The notes: generated by a model not told the origin, from the letters alone. A stretch of DNA of 7,931 nt from an uncultured Collinsella sp. (GCA_958419975.1 CATZIG010000086.1:1-7931), one strand, 5' to 3'; shown: positions 1 to 6,768, counted from the stretch's first letter. Numbers and translations: made by a program.

Positions 1-1
1 C

Positions 2-1420
2 TCCACCGAGACTTTGCTCGCACACATGCTGCCCGATATCGCAGGCGCCGTCGCCATGGTCGTGGGCTTGCTCGTGCTGCTTTTCGCCCTCGATTGGCGC
101 TTGGGCGCGGCATGCCTCATCTCGGTGGCCATTTCGTTTGGCGCCGTGGCCGTCATGATGGGCGGCAAGGGCGGCGAGTTTATGAAGGCCTACATGGGAG
201 CGCTGGTCAAGATGAACAAGACCGGCACCGAATACGTACGCGGCATCCCCGTGGTCAAGGTGTTTCAGCAGACGGTCTACTCCTTTAAGGCTTTCCACGA
301 TGCGATCGCCGAATACGCCGACATGGCACAAAACTATTCGGGCACGTTCTGTCGAGGTCCGCAGGTACTCAACCTTACCGCGCTCAATGGTCTTGTGGCA
401 TTCCTGTTGCCCGTGGCGTTGCTGTTGGCGCCGGGCGAGACGGACTTCGCGCATTTTATGGCCAACTTCACGTTTTACGCGATATTTTCGGCCGTGGTGC
501 CGACGGCCATGACCAAGCTCATGTTTGTGGGCGAGGCCTCTCAGATGAGTGCCGATTCGCTGGCTCGTATTCGAAGCGTCATGGATTCCAAGCGGCTCTC
601 CGTGCCCGCGCAACCCAAGCATCCTGCCGGCGGCGACGTGCGATTTGAGGACGTGAGCTTTACGTACGAGGGTGCCGAAGCACCTGCCGTTAGCCATGTG
701 AGTTTCAGCGTTCCCGCTGGTAGCACCCTCGCCCTGGTGGGTCCCTCGGGTGGCGGTAAGTCAACCTGCGCAAGCCTGATCCCGCGTTTTTGGGATGTCT
801 CCTCGGGTCGAGTGCTCGTAGGCGGTGTGGACGTTCGCGATATGGATCCGCACGAGCTTATGGACCAGGTTGCCTTTGTGTTCCAGACCAACCAGCTGTT
901 CCGGCAAACACTTGCCGATAACGTGCGCGCCTCCAAGCCTACGGCCACTGACGACGAAGTGCGTGCGGCCCTCTCCGCAGCTCAGTGCGACGATATTGTG
1001 GCCAAGCTCCCACAGGGTATCAATACCATGCTCGGTGCCGGCGGAGCTTATCTTTCGGGCGGCGAGGTCCAGCGCGTGGCACTCGCCCGCGCGATCCTTA
1101 AAGACGCGCCTATCGTGGTGCTCGATGAGGCCACGGCGTTTGCCGACCCCGAGAACGAGGCGCTCATCCAGCGCGCCTTTAGCAAGCTGGCGGCGGGTCG
1201 CACGGTCATTATGATTGCGCACCGACTCTCGACTGTAGTGGGCGCAGACCAAATCGTGGTGCTCAACCAGGGCAGCGTGCAGGAGTCGGGTACCCATGCC
1301 GAGTTGCTGTCCCAAGAGGGTCTGTATGCCAAGATGTGGGCCGAATACGAACAGGCCGCGAGCTGGAAAATCACTGCAGCGACCGCGGATGCCGTCGTCA
1401 CGAAGGGAGGCGAGGCCTAA
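2..1420 (+). CDS. ABC half-transporter, fused permease and ATPase, 5' end cut by window (YbtP/IrtA-like)
   Basis: An inner-membrane half-transporter of the exporter fold with an ATPase domain. The frame is open from the first bases, so the true start lies outside; at about 472 visible residues against the usual 570-600, roughly 100 N-terminal residues are missing. Counting from the Met at position 14, hydrophobic helices lie near 10-26, 31-50, 118-138 and 147-173. Walker A GPSGGGKS is at 243-250, the signature LSGGEVQR at 347-354, Walker B IVVLDEA at 367-373, and the switch His at 403. The D-loop reads FADPENE rather than SALD. From memory, that wording and the YVRGIPVVKVF stretch are typical of siderophore-type ABC proteins of the YbtP/IrtA group. 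The next gene begins directly after its TAA, which argues for a heterodimer. The iron-siderophore substrate is inferred from similarity only; a drug or lipid exporter is possible. Confidence 0.9.
   Translation, partial: STETLLAHMLPDIAGAVAMVVGLLVLLFALDWRLGAACLISVAISFGAVAVMMGGKGGEFMKAYMGALVKMNKTGTEYVRGIPVVKVFQQTVYSFKAFHDAIAEYADMAQNYSGTFCRGPQVLNLTALNGLVAFLLPVALLLAPGETDFAHFMANFTFYAIFSAVVPTAMTKLMFVGEASQMSADSLARIRSVMDSKRLSVPAQPKHPAGGDVRFEDVSFTYEGAEAPAVSHVSFSVPAGSTLALVGPSGGGKSTCASLIPRFWDVSSGRVLVGGVDVRDMDPHELMDQVAFVFQTNQLFRQTLADNVRASKPTATDDEVRAALSAAQCDDIVAKLPQGINTMLGAGGAYLSGGEVQRVALARAILKDAPIVVLDEATAFADPENEALIQRAFSKLAAGRTVIMIAHRLSTVVGADQIVVLNQGSVQESGTHAELLSQEGLYAKMWAEYEQAASWKITAATADAVVTKGGEA
1403..1410 (+). 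promoter_or_regulatory. Strong Shine-Dalgarno site inside the upstream ABC gene
   Basis: AAGGGAGG lies ten bases before the ATG at 1421, within the last codons of the first ABC gene. It fixes the start of the second gene and indicates coupled synthesis of the two subunits. Confidence 0.8.
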
Positions 1421-3178
1421 ATGTTCGCCTCATTCCAAAAGAAGTATTTCCTATCCGATAAAGGCGTCGCCGGCGTAAAACGCGGCATTTTCTGGACCAC
1501 GCTCACTAATCTCATTACCATGGCCGGCATGGGCTTTTTATTCCTGGTTATGGCCGGTTTTGTCGAGCATCTCGCCAGCGGGGCTGACCTGCCGGATGCC
1601 CTGCCGATCGTGGGCGGGCTCCTGGTCTTTTTCGTGTTGCTCTTTGCCTCTAACTGGCAGCAGTATTACTACACCTACTGCATCTTTTACGAGGAGTGCG
1701 GCAAGCAGCGTATGGAGATTGCCGAGCGCTTGCGCAAACTGCCGCTGTCGTTTTTTGGTCGTCGTGATCTGGCCGATTTAACCGAGACCATCATGGGTGA
1801 CGTCCAGGCCATGGAGCACGCCTACAGCCACGTGCTGGGAGAGCTTTGGAGCGCCATCATCGCAAGCGCCATTGTGTTCGTGGCGTCGCTGTTCTTTTGC
1901 TGGCAGCTGGCGATCGCGGCGTTTTGGAGCGTTCCCGTGGCCTTTGCCGTGCTGTATCTAACACGCGGCCCCATGACTCCGGTGTTCGATCGCGTGCGTG
2001 CCGAGAAGGTCAAGGTTACCGAGGCTATTCAAGAGACGCTCGACTGCGTTCGCGAGATCCGCGCCACCAACCAGGAGGCCCATTATCTTGAGGGGCTCAA
2101 CGCCGTGATCGATGCCGAGGAGCATGAGACCACCAAGGGCGAGCTCGCTAACGGGCTTTTGGTCAACTCCGCCTTTGCCATCCTGCGTCTGGGCATTGCC
2201 ACCACGCTGGTCACGGGCGCCGCGATGGTCGCCTCCGGGCAGGTCGACTTTTTGGTGATGTTTGCCTTCCTGCTTATGGTGAGCCGCATCTATGCGCCTT
2301 TTGACCAGGCGTTAATGTTAATGTCCGAGCTGTTTGCCGCCGAGTCGTCTGCCAAGCGCATGCGTTCCATCATGGAAGAGCCCGTGGCGCGGGGCAGCGA
2401 GAAATTTGAGCCCGCGGGCCACGATGTGGTGTTCGATCACGTGGCATTTGGATATGGTGCGGGCGAGGACGGCCGCGCCGGCGAGAAAGTTCTTACCGAT
2501 GTGAGCTTTACCGCCAAGGAAGGCGAAGTTACGGCACTGGTCGGTCCTTCGGGTTCCGGTAAGTCTACGGTGAGCCGCCTGGCCGCGCGCTTTTGGGATG
2601 CCACCGCGGGCAAGGTTACCGTGGGTGGCGTGGATGTTGCGAGCGTGGATCCCGAGGTGCTCCTGCGCGACTACGCCATTGTGTTCCAAGACGTACTGCT
2701 CTTTGACGACACGGTGATGGGGAACATCCGCCTCGGGCGTCGTGATGCCACCGATGAGGAAGTGCTTGCGGCTGCGCGTGCCGCCAACTGCGACGAGTTC
2801 GTGAACCGCATGCCGCAGGGCTACGACACCATGATCGGCGAGAACGGCTCCAAGCTGTCTGGCGGCGAGCGCCAGCGCATCTCCATCGCTCGTGCGCTGC
2901 TTAAGGACGCCCCCATCGTCCTTTTGGACGAGGCCACGGCGAGCCTGGACGTCGAGAACGAGACCGTGGTTCAGCAGGCGCTTTCCCGCCTGCTCGCGGG
3001 CAAGACGGTTATCGTTATTGCTCACCGTATGCGTACGGTGGAAAATGCCGACAAAATCGTTGTACTCAAGGATGGTGTGGTTGCCGAGCAGGGCGCTCCG
3101 GCGCAGCTCAAGGCAGCAGGTGGAGAATTTGCCCGTATGGTCGCACTGCAAAAGGAGTCGGCGGACTGGCAGCTGTAG
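1421..3178 (+). CDS. ABC half-transporter, fused permease and ATPase, complete (YbtQ/IrtB-like)
   Basis: A full-length 585-residue half-transporter and probable heterodimer partner of the gene just upstream. The ATG follows the upstream TAA with no gap, and a strong Shine-Dalgarno AAGGGAGG (1403-1410) lies inside the upstream gene, so this start is well supported and the two are translationally coupled. Hydrophobic helices lie roughly at 22-50, 61-84, 142-180 (two) and 244-291 (two), the usual six. The ATPase domain is canonical: Walker A GPSGSGKS at 375-382, signature LSGGERQR at 479-486, Walker B IVLLDEA at 499-505, D-loop SLDVENE, and switch His at 535. Both ATP sites of the pair therefore look catalytic, unlike heterodimers with one dead site. 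The family assignment to siderophore-type exporters-turned-importers (YbtPQ, IrtAB) is from general resemblance; direction and substrate cannot be read from sequence. No U-rich terminator follows, only the palindrome at 3181-3211. Confidence 0.92.
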   Translation: MFASFQKKYFLSDKGVAGVKRGIFWTTLTNLITMAGMGFLFLVMAGFVEHLASGADLPDALPIVGGLLVFFVLLFASNWQQYYYTYCIFYEECGKQRMEIAERLRKLPLSFFGRRDLADLTETIMGDVQAMEHAYSHVLGELWSAIIASAIVFVASLFFCWQLAIAAFWSVPVAFAVLYLTRGPMTPVFDRVRAEKVKVTEAIQETLDCVREIRATNQEAHYLEGLNAVIDAEEHETTKGELANGLLVNSAFAILRLGIATTLVTGAAMVASGQVDFLVMFAFLLMVSRIYAPFDQALMLMSELFAAESSAKRMRSIMEEPVARGSEKFEPAGHDVVFDHVAFGYGAGEDGRAGEKVLTDVSFTAKEGEVTALVGPSGSGKSTVSRLAARFWDATAGKVTVGGVDVASVDPEVLLRDYAIVFQDVLLFDDTVMGNIRLGRRDATDEEVLAAARAANCDEFVNRMPQGYDTMIGENGSKLSGGERQRISIARALLKDAPIVLLDEATASLDVENETVVQQALSRLLAGKTVIVIAHRMRTVENADKIVVLKDGVVAEQGAPAQLKAAGGEFARMVALQKESADWQL

Positions 3179-3180
3179 GA

Positions 3181-3211
3181 ATGTGACAAAGGGGCAGTCC
3201 CTTTGTCATAT
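3181..3211. repeat. REP-like perfect palindrome with GGG-CAGT-CCC core
   Basis: TGACAAAGGG (3184-3193) and CCCTTTGTCA (3199-3208) form a perfect 10-bp stem around the five-base loop GCAGT. The stem extends to 13 bp (3181-3211) with one G-T wobble. It begins only three bases after the second ABC stop codon. No T-tract follows on either side, so it is not a typical intrinsic terminator, although it could stabilise the 3' end of the ABC mRNA. From memory, short palindromes with a GGGAC(A/T)GTCCC-type core recur between genes in Coriobacteriia and many Firmicutes. Its being a dispersed repeat is therefore inferred, as this window holds a single copy. Confidence 0.65.
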
Positions 3212-3238
3212 TGAGTTCACCCCCATAGTTTCCAAAAA

Positions 3239-3257
3239 GTTAACCTTTGTTGACCTT
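3239..3257 (+). repeat. Tandem direct repeat over the -35 region
   Basis: GTTAACCTT (3239-3247) recurs as GTTGACCTT (3249-3257), eight of nine identical and ten bases apart, about one helical turn. The second copy contains the -35 box. Such phasing suits a protein binding one face of the DNA, but it may be chance in AT-rich sequence. Confidence 0.35.
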
Positions 3258-3278
3258 AATAGTTAGATAAACTAAACT
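3250..3278 (+). promoter_or_regulatory. Sigma70-type promoter of the DUF6110/P-ATPase operon
   Basis: The -35 box TTGACC (3250-3255, five of six) and -10 box TAAACT (3273-3278, four of six) are separated by exactly 17 bases. They sit in a sharply AT-rich stretch within GC-rich DNA. Transcription would start near 3285, giving a leader of about 80 bases before the ATG at 3366. No other candidate in the 187-base gap is as good. Confidence 0.65.
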
Positions 3279-3281
3279 ATT
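3258..3281. promoter_or_regulatory. Inverted repeat over the promoter spacer and -10 box, probable operator
   Basis: AATAGTT (3258-3264) and AACTATT (3275-3281) are perfect inverted arms ten bases apart. A nested pair TTAG (3263-3266) and CTAA (3272-3275) lies inside. The dyad covers the spacer and the -10 box, where a bound repressor would block RNA polymerase. The TTAG...CTAA arms recall DtxR/MntR/IdeR-type metal-repressor boxes, which would suit a metal-ATPase operon, but the match is partial and the regulator is inferred. Confidence 0.45.
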
Positions 3282-3365
3282 TTCCAAAAGTGTGCTCGAG
3301 CAAACTTGTTTACTCGGGTGCTGAGGCACCGTGCCGCGTCCAATGCGGCAAAAGGGAGAAGCAAC

Positions 3366-3611
3366 ATGAAGAAGTCGACGTTCAATACCCTGCTTGTCGG
3401 TGGCGGTTTTCTGCTTGGCACGGCCGGCATCAAGCTGCTTACCAGCGCTCCGGTCAAGAATGCCTGCGTGCAGGGTATCGCGTGCGGCATGCGCATCAAG
3501 AACGGCTACCAGGACATGGTCGAGCAGGCCAAGGCCAATGTCGATGACATGGTTGCCGAGGCTGCTTACATCACCCAGAGCGAGGCCGCTGCTGACGAGG
3601 CAGCTGAGTAA
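3366..3611 (+). CDS. Small membrane-associated protein, DUF6110-like
   Basis: An 81-residue protein. The ATG at 3366 is chosen because AAAGGGAGAAG (3351-3361) lies just before it; an in-frame ATG at 3306 has no ribosome site and lies about 20 bases past the predicted transcript start. Residues 9-25 form one hydrophobic, glycine-rich helix (VGGGFLLGTAGIKLL), followed by a basic stretch, two cysteines at 34 and 40 (C-x5-C), and an acidic, alanine-rich helical tail. There is no signal-peptidase site, so the protein is probably a single-span or membrane-attached protein. The pattern (glycine-rich helix, then an AxKxxYVQGxAxG-like segment) matches my recollection of DUF6110, a family of unknown function found beside HMA-type P-ATPases. 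It sits 18 bases before the ATPase gene, so a partner, regulator or metal-passing subunit role is inferred from context alone. Confidence 0.8.
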   Translation: MKKSTFNTLLVGGGFLLGTAGIKLLTSAPVKNACVQGIACGMRIKNGYQDMVEQAKANVDDMVAEAAYITQSEAAADEAAE

Positions 3612-3629
3612 CGCTCCCAGGCACAAACT

Positions 3630-5705
3630 ATGAGATTCTCGATTATTAGCGAGATCCCCGGCAGGACCCGTCTTCAATTGGCGGGTCCTGTGCCAGAGAG
3701 CGATCTCGATGCACTTCTTAAGCTTGGCGGCGACATCGATGGCGTGCACAAGGTGCGCGTGTATGGCCGCATTGGCCAGATGGCGCTGGAGTACGACGAG
3801 CCGCGCCGCGCAAGCGTGCTCGACGCCCTGGGCGCACTCGATGCTCAAGCTATCGCCGATGCCAAGTCGGGCTACGTGATGCAACTCGAGCCGCGCAAGC
3901 ACAAACTCGTTATGGACCTGGCGACACTCGTCGGTGCCCATTACGCACGTCGCTGGTTCTTGCCTACGCCGCTGCGTGCGGTATTTGTCGTGGCCGGTTA
4001 TATGGCATTTTTGCGCGCTGCCCTTCATGAGCTGGCGCGGCCGCGCCTGACCGTTCCCGTGCTCGACGCTTCGGCCATCGGCATCTCGTTCGTCAAACGC
4101 GACGTCGACACCGCGGGCCAGACGATGTTCCTACTCAACGTGGGCGAGCTGCTCGAGGACTACACCCGCGCCATGAGCGAAAACGAGCTCATCAACTCGC
4201 TGCTCGATGTGCCCGACAAGGCGCAGAAGGTCGTCGGCGACACCGAGGTAAGCGTTGCCGCGACCGAGCTTGAGCCCGGCGACCTGGTCGCCGTGCGCAC
4301 TGGCATGTCCATTTGCATCGACGGTGTTGTCGAGCAGGGGAGCGCTATGGTCAACCAAGCGACCCTGACCGGCGAGCCGCTGGCCGTCGAGCGCAGCGTG
4401 GGCGACGACGTGTTCGCCGGCACCGTCGTGGAAGACGGCGGCATCTTGGTGCGTGTGCGCGCCAATACGGCTCAGACCAAGCTCCGCTCGATCGTCTCGC
4501 TCGTGCAGACGGCCGACTCGCTCAAGTCCGAGGGCCAGTCGCATATGGAGGACCTTGCCAACAAGATCGTCCCGTGGAACTTCCTGCTCGCGGGCCTGGT
4601 TGCGCTTACCACCCGCAGCCTCATCAAGACCTCGGCGGCGCTGATGGTCGACTACTCGTGCGCACTCAAGCTCACGGGTTCCGTCGCCGTCATGACCGCC
4701 ATGAGCGATGCTGCCAAGATGGGCGTGATGGTCAAGGGCGCGAAGTACTTTGAGTCGTTTGCCAAGGCCGACACCATTGTGTTTGATAAGACCGGTACGC
4801 TGACCGAGGCGCAGCCGCGCCTGGCTTGCGTGCTCACGACCGACGGCTGGAGCGAGGACGAGGTCCTGCGCCTTTCTGCCTGCCTGGAGGAGCATTTCCC
4901 GCATCCGGTGGCGCGCGCCGTCGTCAACGCTGCTCGCGAGCGTGGACTCGAGCACCGCGAGCGTCACGCTGCGGTCGAGTACATCGTGGCACACGGCATC
5001 GCTTCGTCCATTGAGGAGCGTCGCGCCATCATCGGCTCCGCGCACTTTGTATTCGAGGATGAGGGTGCGCAACTCGAGTCCGACATTAAGGAGCAAATCG
5101 AGCTCCAGATGCAGGGGCTGTCGCCGCTGTATCTGGCGGTCGACGGCACCGTTGTGGGCGTGCTCGGTATCGAGGACCCGCTTAAGCCCGGGGTCCGCGA
5201 GGCCATCGCCGACTTGCACGCGTTGGGCGTTAAGCACGTGGTCATGCTCACGGGCGACTCGGAGCGTACGGCCGAGCGCATTGCTCGCGAGGCAGGCGTC
5301 GACGAGTTTAAGGCCGAGCTGCTGCCCGAGGACAAGTACGCCTATGTGGAGCGGATTAAGCGCGAGGGGCGCCATGTTGCCATGGTGGGCGACGGCGTCA
5401 ACGACTCACCGGCGCTTGGTTTGGCCGATGTGGGTCTGGCCATGGGCGGTGGAAGCGACATCGCCAAGGAGGTCGCCGATATCATCCTGACCGACACGGA
5501 TCTCGCCGCGATCGTGCGCCTGCGCCGCATGAGCCAGGGGCTTATCGACCGTCTGACGAGTTCGTATTCCAAGGTGATGCTCACCAACTCGGCGCTGTTG
5601 GCATTGGGTATTACCGGCATGATTACTCCGCAGGCGTCGTCACTGCTGCACAACGGCTCAACGATTGCCTACAGCCTGAGCAATGCGAAGGCTTACCTGC
5701 GTTAG
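3630..5705 (+). CDS. Divergent P1B-type metal-transporting ATPase with YSC motif
   Basis: A 691-residue heavy-metal P-type ATPase that couples ATP hydrolysis to metal export across the inner membrane. Residues 1-75 form an HMA-like domain (PGRTRLQL) with no CxxC metal site, similar to the HMA_2 type. Weak helices near 90-180 fit the four that precede the actuator domain, whose TGE is at 247-249. Helix 4 reads DYSCALKL (341-348): the usual CPC is YSC at 342-344, the helix-breaking proline is Ser and a Lys lies at 347. The catalytic core is intact: DKTGT with phosphorylated Asp386, HP at 425-426, TGDS in the P domain, and GDGVND at 587-592. The C-terminal helix has HNGSTIAYSLSNA. The ATG has only a weak AGG ahead (3619-3621), so coupling to the DUF6110 gene is likely. 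The cargo cannot be read: the motif differs from the Cu, Zn/Cd and Co signatures. The enzyme is active by sequence. Confidence 0.93.
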   Translation: MRFSIISEIPGRTRLQLAGPVPESDLDALLKLGGDIDGVHKVRVYGRIGQMALEYDEPRRASVLDALGALDAQAIADAKSGYVMQLEPRKHKLVMDLATLVGAHYARRWFLPTPLRAVFVVAGYMAFLRAALHELARPRLTVPVLDASAIGISFVKRDVDTAGQTMFLLNVGELLEDYTRAMSENELINSLLDVPDKAQKVVGDTEVSVAATELEPGDLVAVRTGMSICIDGVVEQGSAMVNQATLTGEPLAVERSVGDDVFAGTVVEDGGILVRVRANTAQTKLRSIVSLVQTADSLKSEGQSHMEDLANKIVPWNFLLAGLVALTTRSLIKTSAALMVDYSCALKLTGSVAVMTAMSDAAKMGVMVKGAKYFESFAKADTIVFDKTGTLTEAQPRLACVLTTDGWSEDEVLRLSACLEEHFPHPVARAVVNAARERGLEHRERHAAVEYIVAHGIASSIEERRAIIGSAHFVFEDEGAQLESDIKEQIELQMQGLSPLYLAVDGTVVGVLGIEDPLKPGVREAIADLHALGVKHVVMLTGDSERTAERIAREAGVDEFKAELLPEDKYAYVERIKREGRHVAMVGDGVNDSPALGLADVGLAMGGGSDIAKEVADIILTDTDLAAIVRLRRMSQGLIDRLTSSYSKVMLTNSALLALGITGMITPQASSLLHNGSTIAYSLSNAKAYLR

Positions 5706-5724
5706 CGTTTTCGATTGAGTATAT

Positions 5725-5773
5725 GGCCTGCATTCGGGTGGCACCGCAGCCGCCAGGGTGCAGGCCTTCTTTT
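5725..5773 (+). terminator. Intrinsic terminator of the P-ATPase operon
   Basis: GGCCTGCA (5725-5732) pairs with TGCAGGCC (5759-5766), and an inner stem GGTGGC/GCCGCC (5737-5742 with 5749-5754) stacks on it. TTCTTTT follows at once. It lies 20 bases after the ATPase stop and separates that operon from the toxin-antitoxin operon. Confidence 0.85.
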
Positions 5774-5775
5774 GT

Positions 5776-5804
5776 TTGACGAGATGTTAGCTCGGATATA
5801 TGCT
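5776..5804 (+). promoter_or_regulatory. Promoter of the toxin-antitoxin operon
   Basis: TTGACG (5776-5781) and TATGCT (5799-5804) are spaced by 17 bases. Transcription would begin around 5811, inside the palindromes at 5806-5823 and before the antitoxin ATG at 5845. This placement argues against the longer reading frame that opens at 5800. Confidence 0.6.
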
Positions 5805-5805
5805 T

Positions 5806-5823
5806 GTGCTAGCACTGCTAGCA
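5806..5823. promoter_or_regulatory. Tandem palindromic operator, two TGCTAGCA sites
   Basis: GTGCTAGCAC (5806-5815) is a perfect 10-bp palindrome and TGCTAGCA (5816-5823) a perfect 8-bp palindrome. The shared TGCTAGCA core repeats at 5807 and 5816, nine bases apart. The site sits at the expected transcription start. Ribbon-helix-helix antitoxins typically bind such short tandem palindromes as stacked dimers and repress their own operon, so this is probably the autoregulatory operator. Binding itself is inferred. Confidence 0.6.
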
Positions 5824-5844
5824 AATGCTGAAGGTGAGGTTGAG

Positions 5845-6198
5845 ATGGCTACCGTTGGCGGCATGGCGCAGGTGAACGTTCGCGTAGATCGCCAGGTCAA
5901 GAACCGTGCCGAGGAGGTGCTACGGCTTTCGGGCGGGTCACTGCCCGAGCTCATCAAAAAAGTCGTGGCCAAGGTCGCACAGGGTGGCAGGCAGTGCGAG
6001 GAAGTGCTTGCGGCCGTCGACGACCGGCAGCAGACCGTCGCGCCCGATACGCCGTTCGCCGCGTCGTGGGCAGCGGCAGACCGGCTTTATGCAGATTTGG
6101 GCATCGCTGCGTCGCCCGTATCCGACGATCGCGGTTGGGACACAATCTATTCCGACGCCATGGATGAGCATTATCGCCAAAAGGGGATGATCCAGTGA
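5845..6198 (+). CDS. Ribbon-helix-helix antitoxin, RelB/DinJ-like
   Basis: A 117-residue antitoxin that should bind and neutralise the following PIN toxin and repress the operon. The ATG at 5845 follows AAGGTGAGG (5831-5839); an upstream ATG at 5800 overlaps the promoter and has no ribosome site. Residues 8-15 (AQVNVRVD) form the DNA-binding beta strand, residues 16-28 helix A, and residues about 32-45 (SLPELIKKVVAKVA) helix B: the RHH pattern seen in DinJ/RelB antitoxins. The tail from about 46 to 117 is acidic and rich in Trp and Tyr (SDDRGWDTIYSDAMDEHY), the usual toxin-wrapping region. The TGA stop overlaps the toxin's GTG start by four bases. At 117 residues it is longer than typical DinJ (about 86), the extra length being in the toxin-binding part. 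The family call is from sequence pattern only. Confidence 0.8.
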   Translation: MATVGGMAQVNVRVDRQVKNRAEEVLRLSGGSLPELIKKVVAKVAQGGRQCEEVLAAVDDRQQTVAPDTPFAASWAAADRLYADLGIAASPVSDDRGWDTIYSDAMDEHYRQKGMIQ

Positions 6199-6710
6199 GT
6201 GGAGCGCCTCTCAAGATCATGGTGGACGCTAACGTATGGGTCGATTCGTTTTGCGCCGACCATGCCGAGTCGCTTGCCGCGCGTGCGTTTATTGGGCGGG
6301 CGACGGAGACGGGGGCGTTGCTGTTCTTTCCGGTGCATATCGCCAAGGACGTGCTGTACGTTGTCCAACACGAGCTGAAGCGTAGAGTTCTTGCCAGCGG
6401 GGGAGCGCTCGACGAGGCATCTGCCCGTGCAATTGGCGATGCGGCGCTGGCGTTTGTGCGGAACATGACCGAAAACGCCACGGCCGTGGGTGCAGATGCG
6501 TCGGACCTTTGGCTGGCCGACAAATACTTAGCGCTTCATCGCGATTACGAGGACAATTTGGTGCTCGCCGCGTGCAAGCGCGCACAGGTCGATTACTTGG
6601 TAACTAACGATCGCAAGCTGCTCGAACATGCCGATCTTGCAGCAAAGACCCCGCGCCAAATGATGCCGATTCTGGCTTTGGCCGAACGTGGTGGCGCGGC
6701 TATCGGTTGA
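6195..6710 (+). CDS. PIN-domain toxin, VapC-like ribonuclease
   Basis: A 171-residue PIN-domain protein, probably an Mg-dependent endoribonuclease that stops translation when freed from its antitoxin. GTG at 6195 overlaps the antitoxin TGA (GTGA), and AAAAGGGGATG lies just before it. Acidic active-site candidates are Asp11 in the opening strand (IMVDANVWVD), Asp52 (IAKDVLYVV), where most VapC proteins have Glu, Asp120 (DYEDNLVLAAC), and Asp139 (LVTND). The order D, D/E, D, D and the spacing fit the PIN fold, and the EDNLVLAAC and LVTND blocks are characteristic. It is longer than most VapC (about 130-140); the extra length lies between residues 60 and 105. The RNA target cannot be read from sequence. 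An adjoining hairpin ends the operon. Confidence 0.82.
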   Translation: MSGAPLKIMVDANVWVDSFCADHAESLAARAFIGRATETGALLFFPVHIAKDVLYVVQHELKRRVLASGGALDEASARAIGDAALAFVRNMTENATAVGADASDLWLADKYLALHRDYEDNLVLAACKRAQVDYLVTNDRKLLEHADLAAKTPRQMMPILALAERGGAAIG

Positions 6711-6722
6711 CGCGAACTGTTT

Positions 6723-6759
6723 GCGGGCCTCTTGGACGACGATGCGCCAAGGGGCCCGC
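6723..6759. terminator. Hairpin between convergent genes, end of toxin operon
   Basis: GCGGGCCTCTTGG (6723-6735) pairs with CCAAGGGGCCCGC (6747-6759), 13 bp with one T-G wobble and an 11-base loop. It begins 12 bases after the toxin stop. The plus-strand tail (TCTGCTATTT) has a modest T content and the minus side has none. It therefore probably ends the plus-strand operon and may protect the 3' end of the minus-strand gene. Confidence 0.7.
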
Positions 6760-6768
6760 GTCTGCTAT

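Noticed and set aside
2318..3151. Minus-strand open frame (277 residues) opposite the second ABC gene
   Set aside because: The plus strand here carries Walker A, signature, Walker B and H-loop in order; the antisense product has no recognisable motif.
3181..3211. Palindrome as a standard intrinsic terminator of the ABC operon
   Set aside because: No T-tract follows the stem on either strand, so I list it as a repeat.
3306..3365. Longer start for the DUF6110-like gene
   Set aside because: It has no Shine-Dalgarno and would add 20 basic residues before a typical MKK start; the ATG at 3366 has a strong site.
4131..5375. Long minus-strand open frame (414 residues) opposite the P-ATPase
   Set aside because: It is His/Arg/Leu-rich with no ribosome site and lies antisense to an ATPase with every catalytic motif; GC-rich third positions produce such shadows.
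5800..5844. Longer start for the antitoxin
   Set aside because: The ATG lies inside the -10 box and before the predicted transcription start, without a ribosome site; the ATG at 5845 has one.
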